Positions 7,502-15,272 of a DNA stretch of 48,553 nt are shown in pieces; positions within the stretch are counted from its first letter, which is position 1; every line of letters starts with the position of its first letter. A program made the position numbers and the translations under genes. Origin of the DNA: Streptosporangiales bacterium (lineage in GTDB: Bacteria; Actinomycetota; Actinomycetes; Streptosporangiales; WHST01); the NCBI GenBank assembly GCA_009379955.1, contig WHST01000036.1:1-48553 (forward strand). The letters are read 5' to 3'. The notes beneath the pieces are model-generated. The model was not told the DNA's origin and did not search any database. It worked only from the letters and a program-made list of their open reading frames with translations.

Positions 7502-9012
7502 GCGCTGTTCTCCTCGCCGGTGTTGAGGACGTTGATCCCGCGGAACAGTGCGCTCGGGCACCCGTGGCTCACCGGCGCCACCTGGCTCGGTTGTCCCTTT
7601 CCACACTGGAACGTGCCGCCGAGGACGTAGGTCTGCGGCCCGCCGACGGCCTCCATCGCCCCCCAGAAGTCCGGCGTGCGCGACTGGTACGCGAAGTCGC
7701 GCACCTGCCCGGCGAGCCGCCCGTCGCGGATGGCGTAGACGCGTTGGCCGGTGAACTGGAAGTTGTACCGCTGCATGTCGATCGACCAGGACCTGTCGCC
7801 GACGACGTAGAGCCCGCGCTCGACACCCGCGATGAGCTCCGCCGTCGAGGGTCCGCCGGCTGCGTGCCGCAACGACACGTTGGCCATGCGCTGCAACGGC
7901 ACGTGCCCGGCCGAGTCGGCGTACGCGCAGCCGTTGGAACGGCCGAGATCCTTCAGAGCGGCCATCCGGCGATCGAGCTGGTAGCCCACGAGCACGCCGT
8001 CGCGGACGATGTCCCAGCTGCCGGCCGCCACGCCCTCGTCGTCGTAGCCGACCGTCGCGAGACCGTGCTCGGTCGTCCGGTCGCCGGTGACGTGCATGGC
8101 GGGGGAGCCGTAGCGCAGGGAGCCGAGCTTGTCGAACGTCGCGAACGTGGTGCCGGCGTACGCGGCCTCGTAGCCGAGCGCGCGGTCGAGCTCGGTGCCA
8201 TGACCGATCGACTCGTGGATCGTGAGCCACAGGTTCGACGGGTCGATCACGAGGTCGAGGCTGCCGGACTCGACGGGCGGCGCCTGGGCCCGCTCGGCGA
8301 GATGGTCCGGCAGCTCGGCCAGCTCCGTGGCCCAGTCCCAGCCGGTGCCCGTGACGTACTCCCACCCCCGCGCGGCCGGTGGCGCGAGCGTACGAACGTC
8401 GGTGAACTGCGCGTCGTCGACGGCGACGACGGTGAGCTCGGGGGCCACCCGGACCCGCTGCTGCGTCGTGACGGTGCCGGCGAGGTCGGCGTAGAACTTG
8501 CTCTCCCGCACCGCGAGGAAGCTCGCGTCGACGTGGTCGACGCCGGGCCCGGCGAGCAGTGCGCGGCTGCGTTCAGCAAGCACCTCGACCTTGTCCGCGG
8601 TCGGCACCTCGAACGGGTCGACCTCGTAGGGGGACACCCAGGTCGCGTCCTCGTGCACGGGCTCGCCGGCGAGCTCGACCGGCCTGGTGTTGAGCGGCCG
8701 GCTCGTCCTCGCGACCTCGACGGCTCGCTCCGCCAGCACGACAGCCGCCGCGGGGTCGACGTCGACGCCCGCGGCGAACCCCCAGGTGCCGTCGTGGAGG
8801 ACCCGGACCGAGACGCCGACGTCGCCGGAGTCGGACGCGCCCTCGATCCGCGCGTCGCGCAACCTGATCCGCTGCCGGCGCACGCGCTCGACGCGGACCT
8901 CGGCGTGGGACGCGCCGAGGTCGCGGGCGCGCTGACGTGCGGCGTCGGCGATCGCGGAGAGGGGGAGCGCGAGCAGCTCGGGGTCGATCGCCGCGGGGGA
9001 GTCGTTGGCCAC
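7498..9012 (-). CDS. tldD: TldD catalytic metalloprotease subunit
   Basis: 504 residues, typical for TldD. It carries the zinc site HESIGHGTELDR (HExxxH) near residue 265, and the C-terminal Cys motif GGTFQCGKGQPSQVAPVSHG followed by FRGINVL, where the third metal ligand lies. With TldE it forms a heterodimeric peptidase that opens only to small or unfolded peptides and, in known systems, trims RiPP leaders or degrades antitoxin. No RiPP precursor is evident next to it; the RelE-type toxin-antitoxin pair lies 27 kb away. The start is GTG at 9012, six nucleotides after a TAGGGT -10 box, suggesting leaderless mRNA. It is divergent from fabG. Confidence 0.92.
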   Translation of the reverse strand: MANDSPAAIDPELLALPLSAIADAARQRARDLGASHAEVRVERVRRQRIRLRDARIEGASDSGDVGVSVRVLHDGTWGFAAGVDVDPAAAVVLAERAVEVARTSRPLNTRPVELAGEPVHEDATWVSPYEVDPFEVPTADKVEVLAERSRALLAGPGVDHVDASFLAVRESKFYADLAGTVTTQQRVRVAPELTVVAVDDAQFTDVRTLAPPAARGWEYVTGTGWDWATELAELPDHLAERAQAPPVESGSLDLVIDPSNLWLTIHESIGHGTELDRALGYEAAYAGTTFATFDKLGSLRYGSPAMHVTGDRTTEHGLATVGYDDEGVAAGSWDIVRDGVLVGYQLDRRMAALKDLGRSNGCAYADSAGHVPLQRMANVSLRHAAGGPSTAELIAGVERGLYVVGDRSWSIDMQRYNFQFTGQRVYAIRDGRLAGQVRDFAYQSRTPDFWGAMEAVGGPQTYVLGGTFQCGKGQPSQVAPVSHGCPSALFRGINVLNTGEENSA

Positions 9013-9018
9013 GCCCCG

Positions 9019-9024
9019 ACCCTA
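9019..9024 (-). promoter_or_regulatory. -10 box of tldD, leaderless type
   Basis: TAGGGT on the minus strand, then six bases (CGGGGC), then the GTG start at 9012. The spacing puts transcription start on the start codon. No Shine-Dalgarno sequence is present. Confidence 0.5.
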
Positions 9025-9086
9025 GTAGGACGCCGGCTGATAGCGTCCACGCGTTCGGTGATCGAGCGGTCGGCAGGAGGTCGAAG

Positions 9087-9791
9087 GTGGGGCGCACCGT
9101 CCTCGTCACGGGCGGCAACCGCGGCATCGGACTCGCGATCGCGCGGGCGTTCGCCGACGCGGGCGACACCGCGGTGGTGACGCATCGCGGCGGCGAGCCG
9201 CCGGACGGCCTGGCCGGCGTCCGTTGCGACGTCACCGACACCGGTCAGGTCGACAGGGCGTTCGCCGAGGTCGAGGAGCGCTTCGGCCCGGTCGAGGTGC
9301 TCGTCGCCAACGCCGGCGTCACGAAGGACCAACTGCTGCTGCGGATGTCCGAGGACGACTTCGCGTCCGTCGTCGACACCAACCTCACCGGCACCTACCG
9401 GGTGACCAAGCGCGCGTTGCGGGGGATGATCCGGGCGCGGCACGGGCGCATCGTGCTGGTCTCGTCCGTCGTCGCGCTCCTCGGTTCGCCCGGTCAGAGC
9501 AACTACGCGGCGTCCAAGGCGGGACTCGTTGGGTTCGCGCGGTCACTCGTCCGCGAGCTCGGCCCACGCGACATCACGGTCAACGTCGTGGCTCCCGGGT
9601 ACGTGGAGACCGCCATGACCGCCGACCTGCCCGCGGAGCGGCAGGCACATTACAAGCAGCAGATCCCGCTCGGTCGCTACGCCTCGACCGGCGAGGTCGC
9701 GGCCGTGGTGCGGTGGCTGACCAGCGACGACGCGGCGTACGTCACCGGTGCCGTGCTGCCGGTCGACGGCGGACTGGGAATGGGGCACTGA
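9087..9791 (+). CDS. fabG: 3-oxoacyl-ACP reductase (FabG/MabA type)
   Basis: 234-residue short-chain dehydrogenase reducing 3-oxoacyl-ACP with NADPH in FAS II. Seen: the nucleotide motif TGGNRGIG (residues 8-15), NAGVTKD, and the triad Ser127 (SSVV), Tyr140 and Lys144 (NYAASKAG), then the closing YVTGAVLPVDGG. The length and the RMSEDDF segment match FabG1/MabA of actinobacteria. The start is GTG at 9087 with AGGAGG 7 nt upstream and a -10-like TAGCGT at 9041-9046. It is followed after 2 bp by the enoyl reductase gene, the arrangement of mycobacterial fabG1-inhA and streptomycete fabG-fabI. Confidence 0.93.
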   Translation: MGRTVLVTGGNRGIGLAIARAFADAGDTAVVTHRGGEPPDGLAGVRCDVTDTGQVDRAFAEVEERFGPVEVLVANAGVTKDQLLLRMSEDDFASVVDTNLTGTYRVTKRALRGMIRARHGRIVLVSSVVALLGSPGQSNYAASKAGLVGFARSLVRELGPRDITVNVVAPGYVETAMTADLPAERQAHYKQQIPLGRYASTGEVAAVVRWLTSDDAAYVTGAVLPVDGGLGMGH

Positions 9792-9793
9792 CG

Positions 9794-10561
9794 ATGGGCA
9801 TTCTGGACGGCAAGACGATCCTCGTGGCCGGGGTCACGATGGACACCTCGCTCGGCTTCGGCGTGGCGAGGGTCGCGCAGGAGGAGGGTGCGCGGGTCAT
9901 CATCACGAACTTCGGCAGGGCCCTTTCGATCACGCGGCGGATCGCGAAGCGCCTGCCGGTCGAGCCGATCGTCCTCGAGCTCGACGTGTCGGACGAGGAT
10001 CACCTCGCGAGCCTCGCCGACCGCCTGGGCGAGCACGTCGACTCACTCGACGGCGTCATGCACTCGATCGCGTTCGCGCCGCAGTCATGCCTCGGCGGCG
10101 ACTTCCTGGAGGCGCCGTGGGCCGACGTCGCCGTCGGGCTCCAGGTGTCCGCCTACTCACTCAAGGCGCTGACGGCCGCGGCGCTGCCGCTGCTGCGCGA
10201 GGGCGGCTCCGTCGTGGGGCTGACCTTCGACGCGAGCGTCGCGTGGCCCGCCTACAACTGGATGGGCGTCGCGAAGGCCGGTCTGGAGTCGACCGCCAGG
10301 TACCTCGCGCGCGACCTCGGCCCGCGAGGCATCAGGGTCAACCTCGTGTCCGCCGGGCCTACCCGCACGCTGGCCGCCAAGAGCATCCCCGGGTTCGACG
10401 AACTCGAGGCGGGATGGGATGGGCGCGCGCCGCTCGGCTGGGACAACACCGACATCACGCCGACGGCCCGCACCTGCGTCGCGCTGCTGTCGGACTTCTT
10501 CCCGAAGACGACGGGCGAGATCGTCCACGTCGACGGCGGCTATCACGCCATGGGTGCCTGA
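9794..10561 (+). CDS. fabI: Enoyl-ACP reductase (InhA/FabI)
   Basis: 255-residue NADH-dependent enoyl-ACP reductase, the last reductive step of FAS II elongation. It has the atypical SDR motif AGVTMDTSLGFGVARVAQEE, SIAFAPQ, and the active pair Tyr154 and Lys161 in AYNWMGVAKAGLE, with Phe145 nine residues before the Tyr exactly as Phe149/Tyr158 in InhA. VNLVSAGPTRTLAAKSIPGF matches the substrate-binding loop of InhA. The ATG at 9794 lies 2 bp after fabG, so one transcript serves both. This suggests a functional FAS II pathway; whether it makes mycolate-like or ordinary chains cannot be told here. Confidence 0.93.
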   Translation: MGILDGKTILVAGVTMDTSLGFGVARVAQEEGARVIITNFGRALSITRRIAKRLPVEPIVLELDVSDEDHLASLADRLGEHVDSLDGVMHSIAFAPQSCLGGDFLEAPWADVAVGLQVSAYSLKALTAAALPLLREGGSVVGLTFDASVAWPAYNWMGVAKAGLESTARYLARDLGPRGIRVNLVSAGPTRTLAAKSIPGFDELEAGWDGRAPLGWDNTDITPTARTCVALLSDFFPKTTGEIVHVDGGYHAMGA

Positions 10562-10794
10562 GCCCTGAGCCGTCTACTCCCAGACGAGATCAGGTCGCCG
10601 CGGGCGGCTTACATGTGTGCATCTGGTCATGCGCATCTGCTGTCGGCTCCCCGAGTTCGGCCGGTTGATGCGTGGATCAACACGAGTTTCCTGTCCATGA
10701 CAGGCTAACCAACTGGAATTACCAGCGCAAGGCCCAACGTCACCGAGAGACGACGGAACGTGAGTTTCCGGGCAGTGACCTACGTGCAGTGCTT
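10562..10794. other. 233-bp convergent intergenic region
   Basis: Lies between fabI and the convergent Cys-rich gene. It is visibly less G/C-rich than the neighbours and contains the 13-bp palindrome CTGTC-CAT-GACAG at 10691-10703. Both strands contain open frames but none has protein-like composition or a ribosome site. I see no tRNA or clear terminator. Confidence 0.35.
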
Positions 10795-10965
10795 CTAGGT
10801 GCAGTGCCCTTCGAGGCAGATGAGGTCGGGCGGGCAGTCGGCGTCGAGGCCGCAGTCCTCGTCCGGCCCCGGACGCACGGAGGTGCGCTGGGCGAGGCGT
10901 GCCGCGAGCTGGTCGACGAGATCGTCCGACGGACGTGTCTCGGTGGGCTCGAGCGGCTGCGTCAT
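10795..10965 (-). CDS. Small 56-residue protein with Cys-rich C-terminus
   Basis: Not recognised as a named family. The ATG at 10965 is preceded by AGGAGG 12 nt upstream; an intervening ATG in another frame stops at once. The first 35 residues are acidic/helical (SDDLVDQLAARLAQRT) and the last 19 hold four cysteines: CGLDADCPPDLICLEGHC. The Cys spacing (C-x5-C-x5-C-x4-C) looks like a small disulphide knot or metal site. No signal peptide is present, so a cytosolic zinc or redox role is as likely as a disulphide. It lies 31 bp downstream of the GntR/FCD gene on the same strand and may be cotranscribed with it. Confidence 0.6.
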   Translation of the reverse strand: MTQPLEPTETRPSDDLVDQLAARLAQRTSVRPGPDEDCGLDADCPPDLICLEGHCT

Positions 10966-10996
10966 GCGAAAACCATGCCTCCTGGGTCCGCGGACG

Positions 10997-11755
10997 TCAA
11001 CGCGCCCGCTCACTGGGGGTGGTCGTGCGGGGGCGGCTGCGGGCGACCGCGGCCCTGGCCTTGGCCGAGATGCCGGCGTCGAGGACGGCGTCGCTGTCGA
11101 TGAGCGCGGTGAGCAGCCAGGTGCGGATCGCGGTGACGTGCTCGGCCGCGGCGCGCCTGGCGCCGTCGGGGTCGTGACGTGCGATCGCGTCGACGATCCG
11201 CCGGTGGTCGGTGCCCTCCGGCACGTTGGTCGGTTCGAGGCGGCGAGCGATCACGAAGGCCTGGTGCAGCTTCAGGTGCAGGTCCGCGAGCAACAGGTCG
11301 AGCTCGCGGTTGTTGCCGAGGGCCGTGAGCCTGCGGTGGAAGCGGTAGTGGGCGAGGATCTCCTCGGAGTTCGCCCAGGTATGTCCGGACGCGTCGACGG
11401 CGAACGCGGCAAGCTTCTCCAGCTCGCCCGGATAGCGCTGGCTGCCGATGGCCGCCTTGGCCGCCGCCATGGGTTCGAGCACGCTCTGCAGGTCGAGCAG
11501 GTCGCGAGCCTCGCGAACGGTGACCGACCGGATGCGGTAGCCGGACCGCGGCGTCGCGGTGATCCAGCCCTGCCGGCGCAGGACGGCGAGCGCCTCCCGT
11601 ACCGGCGTCTTGCTCATGCCAAGCAGCTCTGTCAGCTCGCCCTCCGACACCCAGGCACCCGGTGCGAGCTCACCGGTGACGATCCGGCGCTTGAGCGCGC
11701 CGATCGCCTCGTCGCTCAGGAGCACCGGCGTCTCCTGGATCCGCGCGTGGCTCAC
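10997..11755 (-). CDS. GntR-family regulator, FCD (FadR) subgroup
   Basis: 252 residues. The N-terminal winged helix contains LKRRIVTGELAPGAWVSEGE, then LTELLGMSKTPVREALAVLR and GWITATPRSGYRIRSV, the standard GntR layout. The C-terminal helical FCD domain (about residues 90-225) contains the metal/ligand residues of this fold in YRFHRRLTALGNN and DHRRIVDAIARHD; the paired His suggest a bound metal and a carboxylate effector. The start is GTG at 11755 with GAGGAG 9 nt upstream; the longer open frame to 11842 lacks this site. It is divergent from the thioredoxin gene. The target is unknown. Confidence 0.87.
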   Translation of the reverse strand: MSHARIQETPVLLSDEAIGALKRRIVTGELAPGAWVSEGELTELLGMSKTPVREALAVLRRQGWITATPRSGYRIRSVTVREARDLLDLQSVLEPMAAAKAAIGSQRYPGELEKLAAFAVDASGHTWANSEEILAHYRFHRRLTALGNNRELDLLLADLHLKLHQAFVIARRLEPTNVPEGTDHRRIVDAIARHDPDGARRAAAEHVTAIRTWLLTALIDSDAVLDAGISAKARAAVARSRPRTTTPSERAR

Positions 11756-11859
11756 CCCGTGGTCTCCTCGGTCCGTGCGACGGCACCCTGATATGACCAG
11801 TGCCAGGATTGATGGTGCCACCATTGCCCTACCGGACGCCAATGCGCAAGGGTTCGCGC

Positions 11860-12177
11860 ATGGTCCCGGTGCTCACGCGCGACGAGTACGTCGCCCTCGC
11901 GCGCGGTCGCGGCGCCCCCTTGCTCCTCCAGATGGAGGCGCCGTGGTGCGGCGACTGTCATCTCGCACTCCCGGAGCTCGAGGCGGTCGCCGAGCGGTAC
12001 GGCGACCGGCTGACGGTGCTGCGGCTCAACGCGGACGCCGATTCGCGCCTGCGTGAGGAGTTCGGCCTGCAGGGCTACCCCACCTATGTCTTCGTCGAGG
12101 ACGAGCGCGTGACCGCGTCGTGTCTCGGCGCTCCCGAATTCGGACTCACCCGGCTGGTCGAGATCATCGTTCCGTGA
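11860..12177 (+). CDS. Thioredoxin-like protein
   Basis: 105 residues with a thioredoxin fold: LLLQMEAPWCGDCHLALPEL carries the CxxC site (WCGDC) near residues 28-32, followed by LTVLRLNADAD and the cis-proline segment GYPTYVF. Ordinary thioredoxin has WCGPC; Asp in place of Pro raises a question about redox potential but is common in thioredoxin-like proteins. The ATG at 11860 has AAGGG 7 nt upstream; an in-frame ATG at 11842 would add six residues. The stop overlaps the GTG of the next gene (GTGA), so the two are coupled. It is cytosolic, as no signal peptide is visible. Confidence 0.82.
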   Translation: MVPVLTRDEYVALARGRGAPLLLQMEAPWCGDCHLALPELEAVAERYGDRLTVLRLNADADSRLREEFGLQGYPTYVFVEDERVTASCLGAPEFGLTRLVEIIVP

Positions 12178-13025
12178 TCGTACGGGTTCCCGAGGCCGCC
12201 GGCGTCGATATCTGGGCAGTGGCGGGCGACGGCCGCAGACTGGCCGGCACGGGCAGCGGCACGCTCGACGTCCCCGACGGTGCCGTCCTCGAGGTCAGGG
12301 GCCGCCGGCGCAGGCAGGCGCGCCTCGCCTGGCTCGCGGAGCTCGACGTCCCCGTCGTGTCGGTCGACGTCCAGCGCTCCGAGGTGGCGGCCTTCGACCT
12401 GATGGCCGTGGCGTCGATCCCCCATCTCGCGGTCCTGACGGCGGCCGGCGCGGGCATCGACGGGCCGACGGTGGCCGCGATCGCCCGCGCTCCGTCGCTC
12501 GCGGTGCTCCAGCTGGCCGCGCCGAACCTGCGCCGCGGAGACCTGCTCGCCTTGCGTACGGCCCTGCGGCTACGCCAGGTGCGCCTCGACGTGCCCCACG
12601 TCCCGCCCGAGGAGGTCGTGGAGGCGGTGGGCGAGCGGTCGCTCGTCGCGTTCGGTATGTCCCAGCCGCGGTTGACGGCGCTGCTGCTCGACCGGGTGTT
12701 GGCGCTCTGGCCGTTGCGCGAGCTCTCCGTCGCGGTCCAGTACGTCGACTCGGCGACCATGTCGGCGTTGCGGCGGCTCTCCGGCCTGAGGCAGCTGGCG
12801 ATCGACGGGGGCTGGACCGAGTTGACCGCGTGGGACGTCACCGCGCTTGTCACGGGCCTGCCCGAGCTTGCCGAGTTCGACCTCAGCGAGTCCGGGCGGC
12901 AGGTGTCACCCGACCTGCTGATCGGCGCGTGGTGGGTGCGGCCGGGCCTGCGGATCAACGGCCTGGCCATGGACGCCGCCTCGACCGGCCGCTTCGTCGA
13001 GCGCTGGCGGCTGGGCGAGGCCTGA
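12174..13025 (+). CDS. Leucine-rich hypothetical protein coupled to thioredoxin
   Basis: 283 residues; function not recognised. It is built of repeating segments of about 23-28 residues with the LRR-like pattern LxxLxLxxxxL: for example IPHLAVLTAAGAGIDG, APSLAVLQLAAPNLRRG, LRLRQVRLDVPHVPPE, LRELSVAVQYVDSATM, LRQLAIDGGWTELTAWD and LAEFDLSESGRQVS. This suggests a small leucine-rich-repeat solenoid of about six turns, possibly a protein-binding scaffold. Translation starts at GTG 12174 inside the thioredoxin stop, so the thioredoxin may act on or with it. No signal peptide or TM segment is seen. It converges on serB with 11 bp between. Confidence 0.65.
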   Translation: MIVRVPEAAGVDIWAVAGDGRRLAGTGSGTLDVPDGAVLEVRGRRRRQARLAWLAELDVPVVSVDVQRSEVAAFDLMAVASIPHLAVLTAAGAGIDGPTVAAIARAPSLAVLQLAAPNLRRGDLLALRTALRLRQVRLDVPHVPPEEVVEAVGERSLVAFGMSQPRLTALLLDRVLALWPLRELSVAVQYVDSATMSALRRLSGLRQLAIDGGWTELTAWDVTALVTGLPELAEFDLSESGRQVSPDLLIGAWWVRPGLRINGLAMDAASTGRFVERWRLGEA

Positions 13026-13036
13026 CGGCGACCCGC

Positions 13037-14254
13037 TCAGGGCTGGTCCTCGGCATCGGCGGCCTCGACCTCGTCGCGCGGGATGCCGAGCAGGAAGAGC
13101 AGCGAGTCGAGGTAGGGCAGGCTCAGGGACGTGTCGGCGGCCGCGCGGAGCGCGGGCTTGGCGTTGAAGGCCACGCCCAGGCCCGCCCGCTGGATCATGT
13201 CGAGGTCGTTCGCGCCGTCGCCGATAGCGACGGTCTGCCGCAGCGGGACCCCGGCGTCCGCGGCGAACCGTTCGAGCAGGTCGGCCTTGGCGGCGCGGTC
13301 GAGCAGCGGTCCGGTGAGCTCCCCGGTGAGCCGGCCGTCGACGACCTCGAGGGTGTTCGCCGCGACGTAGTCGATGCCGAGCTCGGCGGCCAGCGGCGCG
13401 ATGACCTGGGTGAACCCGCCGCTCACGACTGCAATCCGGTGGTCGAGGCGGCGCAGCGTGCGGACGAGTGTGCGGGCTCCCGGAGTGAGTCGCAGCTGCG
13501 CGCGCACGTCCTCCAGGACGCTCTCGGGCAGCCCGGCCAGCAGGCGTACGCGTTCGCGTAGCGACTCCGCGAAGTCGAGCTGCCCGGCCATCGCGGCCGC
13601 GGTGATCTCGGCGACGCGGGGACCGCAGCCGGCGTGCTCGGCGAGCAGCTCGATGACCTCGTCCTGGATGAGTGTGGAGTCGACGTCCATGACGACGAGA
13701 CGCTTGCCGCGGCGTTGCAGCCCGGACGGGTGGACGGAGACGTCGACGTGCTGCGCGACGGCCTCCTCGGTCAGGGCCGCCTTGAGCGCCTCGGCGTCCG
13801 CGCCCGACACCTCGAGCTCGATGGCGGTGCAGGGGTAGCGGGCGAGGCGCAGGATGCGGTCGATGTTCGCGCCGAGCGACGCGGTACGCCCCGCGATGGC
13901 CGCCACGGCACCCGGGCGCAGGGGAGCGCCGAGCAGCGTGACGTGCAACCGGTCGCTGCGCCGCGGATCGTTGTCGCCGGTACCCGGGGTCAGGTCGATG
14001 TCGACGCCGAGCTCGGACGCGACCTGATGGAGCCGCTTGGCGAGCCCGTTCTCCGGGTCGGGCGCGGCGAACAGGATGCCGAGGACGATCCACCCGCGGA
14101 TGACGATCTGCTCGACGTCGAGGACCTCGACCTCGCCCTCCTCGGCGACGCCGGCGAACACCTGCGACAGCAGGCCGGGACGGTCGCGACCGGTGAGGGT
14201 GACGAGGAGGGTGCGGGACGCGTCGGTCTCCGGGCGGGGCGAAGGAACCTCCAT
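13037..14254 (-). CDS. serB: Phosphoserine phosphatase SerB with N-terminal ACT domains
   Basis: 405 residues. It hydrolyses O-phosphoserine to serine, the last step of serine synthesis, in the cytosol. The N-terminal half holds two ACT-like regulatory domains (residues about 15-85, starting LLVTLTGRDRPGLLSQVF, and about 100-175), the actinobacterial arrangement in which serine gives feedback control. The HAD phosphatase follows: motif I MDVDSTL with Asp190 and Asp192, motif II VVSGGFTQVI, the catalytic Lys in AAKADLL, and motif IV IGDGANDLDMI. The C-terminus is acidic. The start at 14254 is followed on the other side by a 127-bp gap holding two CCACGTGG palindromes. Confidence 0.94.
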   Translation of the reverse strand: MEVPSPRPETDASRTLLVTLTGRDRPGLLSQVFAGVAEEGEVEVLDVEQIVIRGWIVLGILFAAPDPENGLAKRLHQVASELGVDIDLTPGTGDNDPRRSDRLHVTLLGAPLRPGAVAAIAGRTASLGANIDRILRLARYPCTAIELEVSGADAEALKAALTEEAVAQHVDVSVHPSGLQRRGKRLVVMDVDSTLIQDEVIELLAEHAGCGPRVAEITAAAMAGQLDFAESLRERVRLLAGLPESVLEDVRAQLRLTPGARTLVRTLRRLDHRIAVVSGGFTQVIAPLAAELGIDYVAANTLEVVDGRLTGELTGPLLDRAAKADLLERFAADAGVPLRQTVAIGDGANDLDMIQRAGLGVAFNAKPALRAAADTSLSLPYLDSLLFLLGIPRDEVEAADAEDQP

Positions 14255-14317
14255 GGTCCCTGCACGCTACCCGCGGCCGCTGCGCCGCCGCCGCCGACCC
14301 CGGGTGGTGCGGAGGGA

Positions 14318-14370
14318 CCCCACGTGGACGCATCGCATTGGCTATGGCACATACGACGCCGCCACGTGGG
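14318..14370. repeat. Paired CCACGTGG palindromes upstream of serB
   Basis: CCCCACGTGG at 14318-14327 and CCACGTGGG at 14362-14370, each centred on CACGTG, 42 bp apart. They lie in the gap between serB and the upstream conserved gene. A transcription-factor dimer site used twice is possible. Confidence 0.35.
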
Positions 14371-14381
14371 AGTCGGCCGCG

Positions 14382-15158
14382 CTACTCCGCGCCGTGCTCG
14401 GTCACGGAGTTGTACGCCGCGACGCGGGCGCGGCGTACGGCGCGTTCGAGGTCGCGCAGGGCGGAGCGGCGTGCGTCGGCCTCCCACGTGCTGACCGCGC
14501 CGCCGTCGTCGGCGAGGCCGACGGCCGAGATGGCGGCCAGGCGCGCGGCCTGCGCGGCGACCCGCAGCGCGCGCGGCGGGTACCCGGGCGCGAGGGTGAG
14601 GCGGTCGCTGCCGCCGCGCCTGATGCCGGCGAGTGTCGCCGCGGCGCCGGGGTTCCACGTCGCGACGTCGAGGTCGAGGAGCGCGTCGGCCGCGTCGCGC
14701 AGAGTCAGGGCAAGGTGCTGCTCGGCCTCCGCCAGCGTCGGCGTCGCGCCGGTTGCCCGGGTCAGCCGGTGGCGGGTCCAGCGCAGGCCGGTGTACGACG
14801 ATCCGCGCGCGTCGGCGGTCGGGACGAGCCCGGTGGCGTCGTCGCGGAGCTCGACGAGCACCGCCTCGCCGGCCTCGATGGCGCTGGCGTTGAAGTCCGC
14901 GGGGCCCGCCAGGCCGAGCGGGTCGCCCGGCGCCGGCAGCGCGAGCCGGAAGGCGGCGAGACCCCGGCCGCGGAGGTCGCCGAGCACCTGGCGCAGGGGC
15001 GTCTCAGCAGCCGTCGCGCCGGCGGTGACGACCTGGGCGCCGTGGGTCCGTTCGAGCGCGTCGACGACCTCGTCGAGGCCGCAGTGTCCGAGCAGCCAGG
15101 CGTTGCCCCAGCCGACCAGGTCGGCCGAGGCCGGGCACGAGATCTCCGGTGGCGCCAC
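14382..15158 (-). CDS. Conserved actinobacterial protein of unknown function
   Basis: 258 residues, not assigned to a function. The first half is alpha/beta (AWLLGHCGLDEVVDALERTH, AAFRLALPAPGDPLGLAGP, then a strand GEAVLVELRDD and GLVPTADARG), and the second half is helical with a Leu-rich segment ending in RRARVAAYNSVTEHG. It resembles proteins regularly found beside serB in actinomycetes, which I recall but cannot check here. No catalytic motif is obvious. The start is GTG at 15158, 6 nt after a TATCCT -10 box, so it is probably leaderless. The 127 bp to serB make a separate promoter for serB likely. Confidence 0.7.
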   Translation of the reverse strand: MAPPEISCPASADLVGWGNAWLLGHCGLDEVVDALERTHGAQVVTAGATAAETPLRQVLGDLRGRGLAAFRLALPAPGDPLGLAGPADFNASAIEAGEAVLVELRDDATGLVPTADARGSSYTGLRWTRHRLTRATGATPTLAEAEQHLALTLRDAADALLDLDVATWNPGAAATLAGIRRGGSDRLTLAPGYPPRALRVAAQAARLAAISAVGLADDGGAVSTWEADARRSALRDLERAVRRARVAAYNSVTEHGAE

Positions 15159-15164
15159 CCGTCG

Positions 15165-15170
15165 AGGATA
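15165..15170 (-). promoter_or_regulatory. -10 box, leaderless type
   Basis: TATCCT on the minus strand, six bases, then GTG at 15158. A good TANNNT match at the spacing seen for several other genes in this window. Confidence 0.5.
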
Positions 15171-15272
15171 GGCGCCTGTGTCGTACGTTTGTGCCGTGCG
15201 GCAGGGGGCGACTGCGAGAGGATGTCATGACGGGATCGACCGGGTGCGCCCCAGCGGAGGAGGCCGTCGCGC

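Noticed and set aside
7502-8365. Apparent N-terminal extension of TldE, open to 8365
   Set aside because: It lies inside tldD in another frame, is Arg/Ala/Gly-rich and has no TldE similarity; the coupled GTG at 7501 gives the right family length.
10672-11103. Plus-strand 143-codon frame across the Cys-rich gene
   Set aside because: It has no ribosome site and its composition changes abruptly midway; the minus-strand 56-codon gene has a better start and coherent sequence.
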